The notes under the pieces were generated by a model. That model worked only from the letters and a program-made list of their open reading frames with translations, was not told the DNA's origin and made no database searches. A DNA stretch of 64,000 nt from Glandiceps talaboti (taxonomy: Eukaryota; Hemichordata; Enteropneusta; Spengelidae): positions 18,164,271 through 18,228,270 of the forward strand of contig NC_135558.1 of NCBI RefSeq assembly GCF_964340395.1. The letters run 5' to 3'. Below, in pieces: positions 1 to 12,782 of the stretch. How positions within the stretch are numbered: position 1 is the first letter of the stretch; each line of letters opens with the position of its first letter. Made by a program: the position numbers and the translations under genes.

Positions 1-1925
1 AATCTATAATGAACGGCAGGTACATACGGTACAGCTTATACAGGTGGGAATAATATGCGGAGTTCCTCGCATTCCGTGAACATGGGCGTGAACAGTAGGC
101 GATCCGTGCGTGGAACGGAATAAATGTGGTAAACAAAAAGTCGCGTGTTGCTGCAGTACAGTTGTAATAATACTCCTATGTTTTGTATTACAGTAGTATA
201 TTGTGTTCTTACTACGAGTTTCACAAACGGTAGCTGAAAAGTCACATGTTTTCTTTCAGTGTGACACGGTATCATTTCGCTATTGTGTGAAATTTAATAA
301 ACCCAGGCTTAAATAATTAAGTTCGGACCATCGAAATTTCCAATATGCTTATAATGGCTGTACAACTTACTACAAACGACATTACCATAGATTCAAAATA
401 ACTAAAACATACAGAAGCAAATACGTCGATGTGAAAAAAACTGAATTAAATATCATACGATATGATCTAAATTAGTAAATTTTTGATGGAAATATAAACA
501 CTAAGGAATATAGTCATACAGGTTGGCAGTATACAGTATATGGGAAAGATTACTAGTGGAGGATAAATAGGATAAAATAAACACAATGTTTTCACTTTTA
601 ATATATCTAGAAAGTTTGCCAGTGCAATATTCATCATGACATGACAATCATAAGTTCTATACAATGTCACAAAATTTCAAATGATTAGTGAAATTTAGTA
701 AATTTTGAAATTGTCAGGAAAATTTATGATTTTCAGCAATGAAGGATGACCAACATATATATTTAAGCAATAAATAATACAATGTAAATTTATAATAATA
801 TATGATATGGTAGTTGAAATATTTTCAAATATATGAAATTGTCCAGACTAAAAATTAATTATTAATTCAATGTATGTGTTTGTATCTCATTGTCTGTGAG
901 TCACAATTCAAGTATTATTAGATATATTGTAAAGGTTAGTGTGTCATTGTGTATTTCAAAGGGTTTAATCAGAGATCCTAGATCTTTGGTTTAATCTAGA
1001 CACGCTTTCAAGAAACGTGTGTGGTCCATAATTAAAAGACGAGCTTGATAAACTTGATTGACATGGCCTAGTTCAAAAAATGAAATGTTAGTTATGATTT
1101 CATATCTGATAGAGATGTGATGAATAAGTCCTTATATTGTAATGTTATGTGAACCTATTTAAATTTAAAATCGACATGAAAATTTTATTTATTTATATTT
1201 TCTTGACAACTGTGTATAAATTGAACATTGCATTTCATTTGTTTCAGATGTGAACAATTTACTGTGTTACGTTCTCTATCATATCCATCCATTTACTTTT
1301 TAAAATTAAATGAAATACAAAAAAATGTTTTGATATGAGATGGTTTAAAGAACCTTGCTAAGATAAAATATGACTCATGACCATACATGTACATGTAATA
1401 TCAATTTAATGTTAACTTGGAGAATATATCAAAACTTATTTTGATCAAAATCTTTATATTTCAATATTGTAGGACATAGTTATATTATTTGAGGTCAAAG
1501 GTCACTACACTACTAAGATTTGGTATCAAAATGTATGTTTACATGATGTATGTCCATGTACTTGTATTTGACCTGTATTAGGAATGTTTATTTGTGATCT
1601 GCAAATAACTTGGTCTTCATTTCACTGTAATTGAATGTCAAATTTTTGTCAGTCTTTACAAATAATATGTTGATATCAGTTCCGAATGCAATAACCATGT
1701 ACAGGCATTTGTATCAGATAAATAAAATAGTTTGTAGACATCTTATCTTGTATTTTATAGATACTCCTGTACATTTTGTTGTACAGACAATATCATGTTG
1801 CTATTAAATGCCTGTTCACATCAAGTATGTTTCTTATTATAGCATTTTGTTTCTAAGATTCAATGTCCAAAATTATATATAATCTGGTATGGTTTGGGTA
1901 CAATAGGTCAGGTTCAACTTTTGAT

Positions 1926-2016
1926 GAAGTCCAGAGACTTGGCTATTTGACTTGACATACTAGTTTGATAGTATAGCAGAGACTTGGCTCGACATACTGG
2001 CTTGACAGTATGCTGA
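1926..2016 (+). repeat. Two decayed copies of the 47-bp minisatellite unit
   Basis: The stretch reads AGAGACTTGGCTATTTGACT, then TGACATACTAGTTTGA and so on, twice. It matches the unit of the large tandem array at 57228-57978. Another fragment lies near 7333-7390 and a partial one near 21556, so the unit is dispersed in this genome. Confidence 0.75.
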
Positions 2017-2085
2017 GATGTAAGTGACAAAAGAGAACTCCTTGGGCAAGCAGTCTCACGGTTAAAAGGAGTACCCTCTTTAAAT

Positions 2086-2242
2086 AAGTTAAGTTAAGTA
2101 AGTGAGTGAGTGAGTGAGTGAGTGAGTGAGTGAGTGAGTGAGTGAGTGAGTGAGTGAGTGAGTAAGTACATGTAAGTAAGTACATGTAAGTAAGTAAGTG
2201 AGTGAGTGAGTGAGTGAGTGAGTGAGTAAGTAAGTAAGTACA

Positions 2243-2287
<45 letters not shown>
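2086..2287 (+). repeat. Compound microsatellite (AAGT/GAGT)n
   Basis: About 200 bp of tetranucleotide repeats alternating blocks of GTGA and GTAA, interrupted twice by ACATGTAAGT-type units. The open frames across it on the reverse strand are repeat artefacts. Confidence 0.95.
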
Positions 2288-2289
<2 letters not shown>

Positions 2290-3248
2290 TAAATGATAAT
2301 TTTAAAACTAGATAACCAAGTCTTGGGGCTACTTTTGATGTAATTGAATTATTTCAAACAAACATTTTTTTAATTTAATTTTCATTTTTTTATTTTTTCA
2401 TTTCAAATTTTGATGTTGATTAGTCAAAATAGACTTATACTTTTATCATACAAATAAATATATCTGGTGGAAGCCATACAGAGTGATCCTGTACGTACTA
2501 TCAGTATAGTCTATTACCATTAGGTTTGGTAGTAGTAATCATAGAATTAAATGACCCAAAAATGATTGATTGATTGTGTGTATGGATGGAAAATGTCTCA
2601 TTATTTTTCAAAATGACATTGAACATGCATAGATAAAGAATTAAGTAAAGTAAGACTAAATATTTGTTTTCAGAAAACCTCTGTAAATATTACCATAATG
2701 TACATGTATTTTTATATTTGTATGCTGAAGCCCATAGATATAATGTACTTCTGATTTCAAGTGGAAAATTGTGTTTGGATGTAAACAAATATCCCTCAAG
2801 CTATTTGTTGAAGGATTGTATACATGTAGTTTCAATGTGATATTTGTGTATGCATACAGCGCTTGTTAGTTGTTGTTACATAACACAAATACATTTTGAT
2901 ATGACTGTATTGTAATATTGATATCCACACTAGCAAAAAAAGTTATTCCTATGGCCTTCATTTACCTATATTCATATTTAAAATAGGTGAATGCAGACAT
3001 AATGTGGTGAAACAGTAAGATAGCCGGATTTTATGTTAACTGATCAAAGGCCTCTGTAGGTATTTGATTTGAACTTTTGTTATTTTTGTCGCCAGAATAT
3101 ATAGTGAGAGTTAAGGACAGTAGGCAGGTTATTAAGGACTTTATATTCTGGAATTGAAGGTCTTCTAAGGCAGAAGGAGGAACAAATAATATTCTACCTT
3201 TCAAACATTGGAACCAAAAGGAATTTTAAGATAAATAATTCCATTCAC

Positions 3249-3525
3249 AGGGCTTGAAATTAGCTTTTATTCCTTTGGTAGTCCCACTGACCTACCAATT
3301 TCAGAAAGTGGTAGCCCATGGATGGTGACCAATAGTCCCATATACGATATCCTGAACTAAAAACAGAGTTCCTCTTTGGAAATATGTGTGTTAATATTTA
3401 CAAGTCTATAAATCTATCATCCTTTACAGCATTGCGTAATCAGTGGTAGCTGAAGTGGGCTACTAGCTGCAACTTATGGTAGCCCCATGTCTGTGGACAC
3501 AGGACAACTGTTAATTTCAAGCCAT
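3249..3525 (+). repeat. Dispersed repeat family C, copy 1
   Basis: Begins GGGCTTGAAATTAGCTTTTA and includes GGTAGTCCCACTGACCTACC and CAATTTCAGAAAGTGGTAGC. The same order of blocks recurs at 49719-50022. No coding capacity or terminal repeats were recognised. Confidence 0.75.
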
Positions 3526-5148
3526 GATTCATTCCTGATCATCTAGGTGGTTCTGGTCCATTTCATTGTCTTAATAAATCACTAGTCTCTTTACAGCAAC
3601 ACTTGACTTCATGTTTTGTTCCATCAGCACAACAGTGTGGTCTGGCTTTCAAGAAATATCCATTTTGGAACGAAGTGATTCTTATTACATTGTGCATACT
3701 AACTGTGCTATATTGTTTTGTTCTTCGACAGTCTATTCAAATTCATTATATTTATCACACACAATTTAAGGGCTTGACAGCAGAGTTCATCCCAAAATTT
3801 TTCAACTTTTTTGAACTATGTAACTTTTATTAAGTGGCCATATGGATGAGGATTGGGTATTTATTGTGGCATTTTGATTTATAAAACAGTTTTATTTTGG
3901 CTTCCTACTTGAAATATCAATGTGAAACAACATTGTCCAAGTCCATGTTTGTAACTCAAGACATTGCAAAAAGCTAAAAAGTGTGTAAAAAAGTTTGTTA
4001 TTTTACGTACAGTAACAAAGACTTAACACATTTATCAATCTTTTGCAATGTATTGACTTACAAACATGAACTTGGCATATGAACTAGAACTTTGTGTTGT
4101 TGAGGATATCATTTGTACTGCAGGGTAGTAAAACACCAGATGAATAAAAAACTTTTAATAATTTAGAATTCAAATAATTCAGATGAAAGTATGCAATGTA
4201 CATGTACATGTATGTATACTTAGAAAAGTTACATTGTAATATAAATCAAATCATCCTGGTGAGTAGCATTGATATGATTTGCCACATGTCATTAGCTCAA
4301 CCAATAAATTATATAACCCAGTAACAAGACACGTCTGTGGTGTAAAACAGCGACTACTTTCATTTTTTTGCTTTTTTTTTATAATTCTTTTTACAGTCAA
4401 AAATATTACCTTATTTGATAAATTATTTGATAAGTAAAAAAAAATACATTCTTGAAAATTAAATTGTAACTATTACTGTAAAAAAATGAATTAAAATTAT
4501 TTGGTGAATAGAAATTTTTTCCTTCAGACATTTCAGCTAGAATTTTACTAAGTTAGATTTGGCAAGTTAGATTTTCTGACAACTAACATTTGAAGCGTAT
4601 ATTTTTATTTTCATTTATCAATCTTCTTACCTCACTTTGGTTTATTTTGTTCCTGTATATGTTTTTACTTGTCTTTGTTAGTAGTGTATGTATTTTAATT
4701 TTTTGTTAGTGCTGCTACTAACAATCTTCGTGAGCCCCAGATACAAAAGGGATGCAATAGATAAACTAAGTGACTACACATACATGCGTGTTTGCTAATC
4801 ACAGACTGGCTATGATAATGTTGATGTGGAAATTCTCAGGACACCAGCACCAAATACTTGTTTTTGCCATCTTGGCAGTCCAAGCATGAAAGCCTGAGGG
4901 TGTATGACAACTTAAAATGCAGCCGTGGCTACTTAGAAGTGTAAACCAAAATCTCAAATTACTTTCATTGTCTGAATTTTATGTTTTAACCAAACTGATG
5001 TTTGTAATATTTGATATCGTTAAAACGTTATCATTACACACATGAAAAATAAATAATGATGATATGAATTATATGTCGACAAAAAATAGTTACTTTATAG
5101 AATGTAAGGAGTTGATATGTTTTGTTGATTGCTGAAACAAAACAGTCT

Positions 5149-5256
5149 TTAGTCTGTAAGGTATGTCGTGACGGGGCACCCTCACACATTGGTCAAACCC
5201 TCCGGAGGAGGGCGGTGAGGGCGGAACAGCATGGCACGACGTATCTTACAGACTAA
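5149..5256. repeat. Imperfect palindrome (foldback) about 108 bp
   Basis: Arms TTAGTCTGTAAG...CTTACAGACTAA, extended by GTATGTCGTG/CACGACGTAT, with a GC-rich centre containing CCCTCCGGAGGAGGG. A diverged relative lies near 50320-50405 (GACTGTCTATAAGATATGTC and a similar CCGCCCTCA block). Confidence 0.7.
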
Positions 5257-5943
5257 TAAGCAGCCTTATTCCCACTTCTGTAATTTTTGATAACAACAGC
5301 AATTATAGAGAAAAAGCAAACTCAAAAATGGTTGACTGGGAAAGTTAGCAGCAGCAACAAACAAGATGTTTGCATTTCAAAGACATGTTTCTGTTGTCCT
5401 GGCAGTCCAACCATGAAAGCCTCAAGGTCTGACAACTTAAAAATGCAGTTGTGATTTCTCAAGTCAGAAACTACAGTTTCACTACCAAAGCTACCAGTTG
5501 CTTTCATTGTCTGATTTCCTTATATCAATTTTAGTAATTGTTCTCTTTGTATGTAAATACATAATGTATCTGATATTATTCATTGAAATTATATGAAATA
5601 TAAATCATAAAAATTATTACAAGATACACAACATGTGCATGTAAACAGTTGTTTTATGAAAACTTTAATATATTTGAAAACATTCTGCAGTATGAGAACA
5701 AAACAGCCCAAAGTTATCACTTTATTAGTTTATTACATGGTTGATAGTAATATGGATATATACAATAACTCATTGTTGGTTGCAAAAATTAACAACTGCA
5801 AATAGACATCAAATATTTGCATTTTTTGTTGTTGTAGCAGTTCAAGCATGTATTACCTTTGGGTATTCAACTAAAATATGTGTGGTTATTATCAGTCTGA
5901 AGTATTAAATTCAAATTCCACTTCGATAAGTTTCAATCCTGAG

Positions 5944-6121
5944 CAGTGTGCACCAGGCCTCTAATGATAGTCAGTTTTTATAGTTGTGGGTCAGTATGAC
6001 AAAAACTGGCATTTTTTTGTGAGTCACCACATAGTAAGAGATAGGGGAACATCAAATATTGGTGCATCACTAGAAATTGTGTGCGTCAGTGGCACATCAA
6101 ATTGGCTTAGCGGGTACACTG
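5944..6121 (+). mobile_element. hAT-like MITE, family A copy 1
   Basis: Starts CAGTGTGC...CCTCTAATGATAG and ends AGCGGGTACACTG, so the ends are imperfect inverted repeats of the CAGTRTGCCC type. It is flanked by ATCCTGAG and ATCCTGCA, which share six of eight bases, as expected for an old 8-bp target duplication. A short insertion (ACCAGG) disrupts the left end. Non-coding. Confidence 0.7.
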
Positions 6122-7449
6122 ATCCTGCAGTCATATCACCAAGACTACTCGTGTACACTATGGTTGGTATCCCCATTCACTGTTGAAAACACTCCATGGT
6201 TGACCTGCACAAAAACGACCACAAGTGCTTCCTAAACAAGTATGTCACACTTCAGCAAACAGTACCAGTGTTCAAGTAGTTTGATAATAACACTTCACAG
6301 TCTGGAACAAATTCAGTTCTCTATGAACCAAGAGATTGGTTGCTATAAGACTATCTGAGAGTTGGTCATTTCGACACAAGAATAGCTCAAATGAGAAAAT
6401 TATGTGGACATGAAGTGATTGATTAAATTATTAACTCTTAATTCTGAAGAAGGTGGTACTTAAAACTGAAAGGTTTGCTGCAAAAGTGGTTGTGGGTGAA
6501 TTTGATCAACGAATGGCCCCAGCCTGCCAAGTATATGCATCTTTGCAATCGACAGTGGATTTGACATTATTCCGAAAGACAGTAGAGGGAGATGTTTTGA
6601 AATTCCACAATCATCACTGCAAACTATAATTTCTAAATTTAACGATGAAAGGAAGAAATATTTACTTAGTCTTATTGTTTAGAGGCTGTCTGTAGCCTAG
6701 AATGTCTTCTCGTGGGTTGAAGAGAGATCTTGATATTTGAACCCATGGATAGCCCCTAGACTAGGAGTAAATTATTTTGGCTATGTAGATTAAATGAATG
6801 GTTGTCAAGAAGTTACTTATACTTTAAACAGAAGTTTTCAATGCTATAGGGCATTCTAAAACTGTTATGCCAATTTTGCATCAAGCACCAGCTGAAAACA
6901 AGTAAATTCTTTAGGCTAGAAGTAGTTGTCAAGAAAGCAGTACTCTGAACTTACGACATACATGTATGTTTCTATGGGACATTCTGAGCTGCAGGCAGCT
7001 GGAGGAAATGACTCAAAACAAGTAAACTCTTCAAGCTAGAAGTTGCTAAGTTGACAAGAAAGCATGAAGTACTCTGAGTCTAAATTGAAAGAGTCACAGC
7101 TGCAGGACATCCATTCTTTTCTATATCCTAAATGTATGTGAGGACCAAGAAGTGACCCCCTAACTGGCAGATAATCCCGTTAATAAGCTCATCTACTTAG
7201 TTACAAGCATTAACATACCTTTGTATCCAATTTTGAAATCAAATACAAATGTATATATAATATAACATACATAGCTCTAAGGTTTGGATTTGACATTTTC
7301 TTTCCCTACACCATATACTAGCTACATGTAGCCCAGAGACTTCACTATCTGGCCTGACGGTGTTTGTCAGTATCAGTATGTCAAGTCAGAAAGCCATGCG
7401 TATGCAAGACTTTGTCCCTACACCATATATACATACTACATATATTGTG

Positions 7450-7557
7450 ATACACGAGATTTTGGTACAATTCGCGACATATAGCACGAGCCGAATGGCG
7501 AGTGCTATATGGAGCGAATTGTACCAAATTCGAGTGTATACCCGCCTTCGGCGGGAG
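7450..7557. repeat. Near-perfect foldback plus small GC hairpin
   Basis: Arms of about 38 bp (7450-7487 and 7502-7539) pair around a GAGCCGAATGGCGA loop; the core pairs are GGTACAATTCGC and GCGAATTGTACC. Directly after it comes CCCGCCTTCGGCGGG, a compact stem-loop. This is probably a small foldback transposon. No protein function is implied. Confidence 0.75.
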
Positions 7558-8367
7558 TTATTGCTATTATATTATATCAAAATGTGTGTATATTTCTTCT
7601 AAATGTGATTCTGTGGTTATTTATATGCCCGAAAAGGCGAATTCGCACGTACAGAAAAAGATCGTCGGTAATAGATCGTCGGGAACGAGCATATTTTAAT
7701 GCGTGGATACGATCATGTAGCCCCCACACACACTGCATGAACACAACCATACACTGCATTGCAATGCATTGCATTACATTGATAAATTACTTTATTTACA
7801 TCATATAAATGCATAACGAAAACGCGTTGAAAACTAGCAACAAAGAAAAGGGGGCAAGAGGTCAAAGAAAGTAACAATTTTGTTTGGATATTTTCATAAG
7901 AACAATACAATCTTGTACACTGCTAAAAATAGATGTCTCGGCGTTGAATCGGAGAAAGCGCGAGACAGTAAATCAGAGACGCGACGTTACACAGTCTACT
8001 TTAATTTAATGGGTAACAAATTGAACATTGACCGAACCTGAAAATGTACAGTTTCGAAATAATCCTGACGCACCTTGACTGATGGTTAAAAGTTGAATCG
8101 GTGTTGCTTGATTCAACGCGTAACGAGAGTAGGACGCTGAGACGGCTCGTTGCATGGGGAGAACTTGTACCTTATCAGTGATGTTGAAGCCACTGATCGA
8201 TCGTTGCTTTCGATCGCAAGGTCATCAGTGGAATTATTTGGACTACTGTAACCCAAACTATTGTACAGGATACCTGACACACCTTTACTCTGGGGGAAGT
8301 GTTAACTTATTGGTATAAGAACGAACACATTCAGCTTGTATGTACTATTTATATGCTAGTTTAGGGG

Positions 8368-8401
8368 CCCATTTTACCACTGCCAGCCGTGGTAAAATGG
8401 G
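8368..8401. repeat. Perfect 13-bp-arm hairpin
   Basis: CCCATTTTACCAC, an 8-base loop, then GTGGTAAAATGGG. A further ATTTTACCACAG follows directly. Isolated, function unknown. Confidence 0.8.
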
Positions 8402-8771
8402 ATTTTACCACAGTTATTATCCAATCAGAATGGCGCATAGTAGCATGATATAATATAATTTCTATTTTATAACATGTGAGATAAGATAGATGTACATTTG
8501 ATTGTCAACAGGCAATAATTCAAATCAATAATCTAAGTGAAATGACTTCCAATTGGCAGATGAACAGCATTATTAAAGGTTTGGAACTTTGTAAGCCAAT
8601 AGTAATGTCTTTTAGTAAGATGCACACTTCTCTGAATGATAAAAAAAAAATCAAATATTAACTTTTCCATAGGACAATCTTTTATGTTGATTTTGGCAAT
8701 CATTTGATATATTTATGATCAAATATGTGAAATATTTCTTATTACATTTCAACAAAATTTAATAGTCCCCC

Positions 8772-9017
8772 TAGACTGTCGACAGTCGCTCGCGCCTTTT
8801 TCCCTACGTTTTATCTAAACTCCGGTCCGGCGCAACACTAGTAATAGTATAATCGCAAACTGATATCGAGGGCCGTATTGCGAAGGCCCAAGCTCGGGCC
8901 TTCGGCCCTCGACCTCGGGCCTTCGGCCCTCAATTTGCGATTAGACTAGTGTTGCGCGGGATCGGAGTTTAGATAAAACTTTGGGCAAAAAAGGCGCGAG
9001 CGACTGTCGACAGTCTA
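8772..9017. mobile_element. Palindromic DNA transposon (MITE), copy 1, with 9-bp TSD
   Basis: A 246-bp element with long inverted repeats beginning TAGACTGTCGACAGTCGCTC and ending with the complement. It is flanked on both sides by the identical 9-mer TAGTCCCCC (8763-8771 and 9018-9026). The centre has a second nested palindrome with repeated CGGGCCTTCGGCCCTC blocks. The outermost 14 bases after TA are themselves a palindrome. A 9-bp duplication fits MULE-like elements, but the transposase class cannot be assigned. Confidence 0.88.
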
Positions 9018-9365
9018 TAGTCCCCCCTCATGTAGACACAGCTTGATATGAATTATGATAGAGGGACTATGGTTCAGATCATTTCAGGCAGACTATGACC
9101 TAGGTCACAGGGTCATGACCTTAACACTTATCATATTTGCTTCAAACATGTAATATTAGATGATCAGTTTCATATCCATGTATGTTATACGTACACTGAC
9201 CTGACCAAATAAGAATTTCCTGTTATAGTGTTAATGATTTATATTTCATACATGTTGTTTTTCTAGTTTACTCTGTATTGCCTGCCATAAAAGTGTACTA
9301 GCTGTAACTGGAATATTAAATTTAAGATAACCAACATTCTACTGTGCGCAAGGCCAGATTCAATG

Positions 9366-9670
9366 TAAAATATGGAAATTGACTATATGCCTCTCGTCAT
9401 TCTACGTCATAGCAATGCATGTCTATGTCACAACAATGCGTGTCTACATCGTTGCTCCTGCTGTGTTCGAAAAATGAGTCAAATTGTTCAAAATTGTCAT
9501 TACTTTCCCCCGATTTTTCTTGATATTACTGGCGCTGGTATAATTGTTATTCTCCAATATTTTTCTTCATTCAGCAGGAAAATACTCGTGACGTAAGGGT
9601 TTTGGCACTACGAGTTGACAAAGACCCCTTAGGTCACTTGTATTTTCCAATTGGCTGAACAAGAAAAATT
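9366..9670 (+). repeat. Dispersed repeat family B, copy 1
   Basis: Shares blocks with 45240-45500 and 56842-56990: CATTCTACGTCAT, CTGCTGTGTTCGAAA, TGTTCAAAATTG, a TTTTTCTTGATATTACTGGC-like stretch, and CCCCTTAGGTCA near the end. The open frame at 9372-9596 lies wholly inside it and is a repeat shadow. Confidence 0.7.
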
Positions 9671-10683
9671 TGGGGAAATAACATCTAAGTATATTCACTG
9701 AAAATTGCTAAAATGCCCATTAATATATGCCATAGACCAGGGTGTATACATTGTTGTAATCCATATTTTCTGTGCAAATGCAATAACTTGGCTTGTGCAT
9801 GGTACATGTAGTACATATATAAAGAATGTTGAATTAAGTGATACATGTATGTCATACACATTTGTATGTCATATGACTGAACGGTGCACAAATTTAGTCA
9901 GCTATAGAAAATTACATCTTCATATCCTTTGTGTGGTATATATCAAAGCAGGTCCTTTGATAATTACATAGTTTGTCCCTTTCTTGTTTATGTTATTGTT
10001 CAATTGATTCATTTTTGATGAGTTCATCAGAGTGGGTGTATTTTAATCAGGTTTCCATTGACTGATGGAAAATGATGAATTGTTCTATTTGTCCATATTG
10101 TTGGAATTATCAATATCACGATAATTACTTTTTATGAGACATAATTTGGTGTGTGTATGTTTTAAGAGTCTCCTAGCTGTCAGACAAAGAGGTCATTGAC
10201 TGGGATATGTCTATGAATGTTCTCAATGGTCCAGGTATGAAATTAATAATGAATTAATATTATTACATGTATAATTTATCCAACTGGATTAGCTGTTGTT
10301 TTTGGCAACAGTTTCATGTCCTATCCTGGATGCTTCTTCAGGCCAACTGATAATCTAATGACAGATGGTTGGTGACACCTGACGGAGTAGAATTGTCATG
10401 TGAGGATGAAGATCGTGGAGGAATTTTCCTACTCACAGTGTTGTACAAGTTATGACGTAGTCCCTCTCTTAATTAATTCTCTTCCCTGTTAAGAGAATTA
10501 ATCCTATTGACCGCGATATTTGAAGAGGGAAAAATGGAAGTTTTAATAAATAATTTGTACATGTAATGATGATAATAAAAACACTTGTAAAGTGCCATAC
10601 ATATATGTATAATCCTGAAAGTTCATAGGCGTTGAACACTCCAAAAACATAAAATAAATATGATGAGTGGAATACACAGTATT

Positions 10684-10742
10684 TATCATATAAAATAAAA
10701 TAAAATAAAATAAAATAAAACAAAATAAATAAGATAAAATAA
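10684..10742 (+). repeat. (AAAAT)n microsatellite
   Basis: About eleven AAAAT-type units, decaying at the 3' end. It creates a spurious reverse-strand open frame. Confidence 0.9.
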
Positions 10743-10959
10743 TATGATATTATTGTGAAAATGTTGTAGAGAACTAAAAAAAAAAAGACTTGATGAAATA
10801 TTTTCAATTGACATTTTAATGTATTGATATAGACATTGGAAAGATGATAAAAGTCCATCTTGGCCAATTGCCCATTGAGTGTTGGTGATACTTGCAATGC
10901 AGAAGTGGAAATATCATTGTGTACCAAGTAGTCAATGATTGCAATTAATGTGTTACCAT

Positions 10960-11129
10960 CAGTGTGCCCTCTAATGATAGTTCAATTTTGTTGTGAGTCA
11001 AAATGAGAAAAACTGGAATTTCTTGTGAGTCACTACAAGTTGTAAAAGATAGGGGAACACCAAATGTTGGTGCGTCACAAGAAATTGTGTGCGTCAGCGG
11101 TGCATCAAATTGGCTTAAAGGGCATACTG
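10960..11129 (+). mobile_element. hAT-like MITE, family A copy 2
   Basis: Ends CAGTGTGCCCTCTAA and TTAAAGGGCATACTG are inverted repeats. The flanks GTTACCAT (10952-10959) and GTTATCAT (11130-11137) match at seven of eight bases, the expected hAT 8-bp target duplication. The body is homologous to copy 1 (AGATAGGGGAACA, GAAATTGTGTGCGTCAG). Non-coding. Confidence 0.8.
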
Positions 11130-11635
11130 GTTATCATGCTTAATGATCAAGAAATATCATTGCTGGTATGCATACATTGTATCTCATGATGGTCAAACAT
11201 CCTGGCAAATTAAAGTTAATTTCACAACTATTGCATACATGTAGTTAGTGAAGCTGACTCAGAATCTGCAAGTTGCAATTTTTAGCTTTGTCACTGTCAT
11301 TTGTTTCTGAAGTGAATGACTAAAATTAAACCTTACGTTAACAGAGTTGAATGGTGAGCCATCATTGTGTCCCAGTTAACCTAGTTGTATGAATGGTTAC
11401 CTCAAAAAATTTTGGGAACTTAATCCTGTGCTTCTCACAATCTGCACAGATTTTATGTTCCCTTTCTTGTTAAAGATAATCAAGGGCTGTTGTGCCACTA
11501 TAGGTCTATGCCAAGGGTGATAATAAGTGTATAGCTGCACCCTTTGCAGAGAAATGGACACATAATTGTTATTATTGATAGTTACAACTTTATTTAGTGT
11601 TATATTTTAATGTTTGTTTGTTTTCTGTGTTTTAG

Positions 11636-12196
11636 GTCTACTAGGGCAAGGACTATGTCAGAGCCCAGCTGGCGAGGGTTACTTCAACGGCACCAGTTCA
11701 GCTCTTTTGAACTCCTATGTAAATATGCGAAACCAGACCAGCTTTAGTTTTAGGACTTGTGAGGGAGGAACACTTTTATACCAGAAAAAACAACTCAACC
11801 CAGTACACAGTATTAAAATTGCACTTGATAAAAATAACGGGAGTTTGTTACTCTCCCTAACACTACAGTCAACTACTTCGGATATATACCTCGGGAATAA
11901 TCTAAACAATAACCAATGGTATACGCTTAATCTGCAGTACAGACTAGGTACTGTTTCACTTTCTGTTGGAAATTATGAAACTGTTGTTGCCATGGAGAAT
12001 GGATTAAATAGTTATTTTTTGACATTGGATGTAGTTGATAGCGGAATGCATATCGGTGCTGTGAGAGATGGAGACAACTACGTGGATTATTTTACAGGAT
12101 GTATAAGCGAAGGCCCATCAGTATTACTAAGTCGAGCATTATCTTCAAAAAATGTTGTGTGGGGAGAATGTCCGCTAACTACTCAACCTGAATGTG
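11636..12196 (+). CDS. crb: Exon 1 of model: N-terminal LamG domain (LamG1)
   Basis: Encodes residues 1-187 of the partial product. A pyrimidine-rich tract and TTTTAG precede it, and it ends TGT G/gtaagtg (phase 1). The open frame runs upstream into the acceptor tract with no ATG, so this is an internal exon, not the start. It begins GLLGQGLCQSPAGEGYFNG, then beta-strand-like LamG sequence with NNNQWYTLNLQYRL (the typical W-H/Y-x-L/V strand) and the closing FTGCI...GEC cysteine pair. One LamG fills the exon. It is more diverged than LamG2-4 but the fold signature is clear. A LamG this close to the N-terminus is unlike vertebrate CRB1/2, which start with EGFs. The missing upstream exon should supply a signal peptide and end in phase 1. 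Confidence 0.8.
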
Positions 12197-12782
12197 GTAA
12201 GTGTATAATTTGATCAACATTTTGAGCTGAGGATGATGTGTATACACATGATATGAAAACTTTTTTTTCACAACATTTTTCAAATCATGAATAAAATAAC
12301 ATAATGATGAACACAATGAATTAATTTACCCTTCAAGATAAGAAACAGCATGTATATATTATTTAATGTAGAATGAATCTTAGAACTAAACTCTGTAAAC
12401 TTTCACTGATACCTTGTTCTAGAAAACCCTAATCTATTCTCTGTTAAAATCACGAAAGAAAAATCTGAGGTCACTGTACTAATTTTTGAGAGATAGGTTA
12501 AAATGATATCCAAATTTAGCTGTTTGAGAGAATCCAGTATGGCCAGCGAATATTGTGTTACTCCATGGGAAAATAAAAGATTGGTGATTTCTTTGAAAAC
12601 AAGATAGTGAACCCCTAAATTTCTTTTATAATTACAAAACAAACTTTCATTTAGCAACTTGAAAATTTAGAGAGAATTGAAGAACTCTGATTTTCAGGCA
12701 GTTTGTTCCAGAGGTGCATTCTACATTTGTACCATAAGATGGATGCATAAAAAAATAGGTTCAAATGTACATGTTGGGTGAG

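Larger units (their letters stand above)
1..11635. other. Upstream region without a supportable coding exon
   Basis: Open frames here are short, lack domain signatures and mostly overlap repeats. No signal-peptide exon with a phase-1 donor could be assigned, so the true first exon is either unrecognised here or lies outside the window. Content: microsatellite (2086-2287), hairpins (5149-5256, 7450-7557, 8368-8401), two hAT-like MITEs, a palindromic element (8772-9017) and family B and C dispersed repeats. Positions 20-280 have more CpG than the surroundings, but nothing decisive is visible. Confidence 0.6.

Noticed and set aside
10469-10927. 152-codon reverse-strand frame
   Set aside because: Hydrophobic sequence driven by the AAAAT repeat and AT-rich DNA; no family signature or matching splice structure.
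11614-11635. Frame start upstream of exon 1 (MFVFCVLG) as a signal peptide
   Set aside because: There is no ATG in this frame (the codon is TTG), and the hydrophobic residues are the translated pyrimidine tract of a 3' splice site ending TTTTAG.
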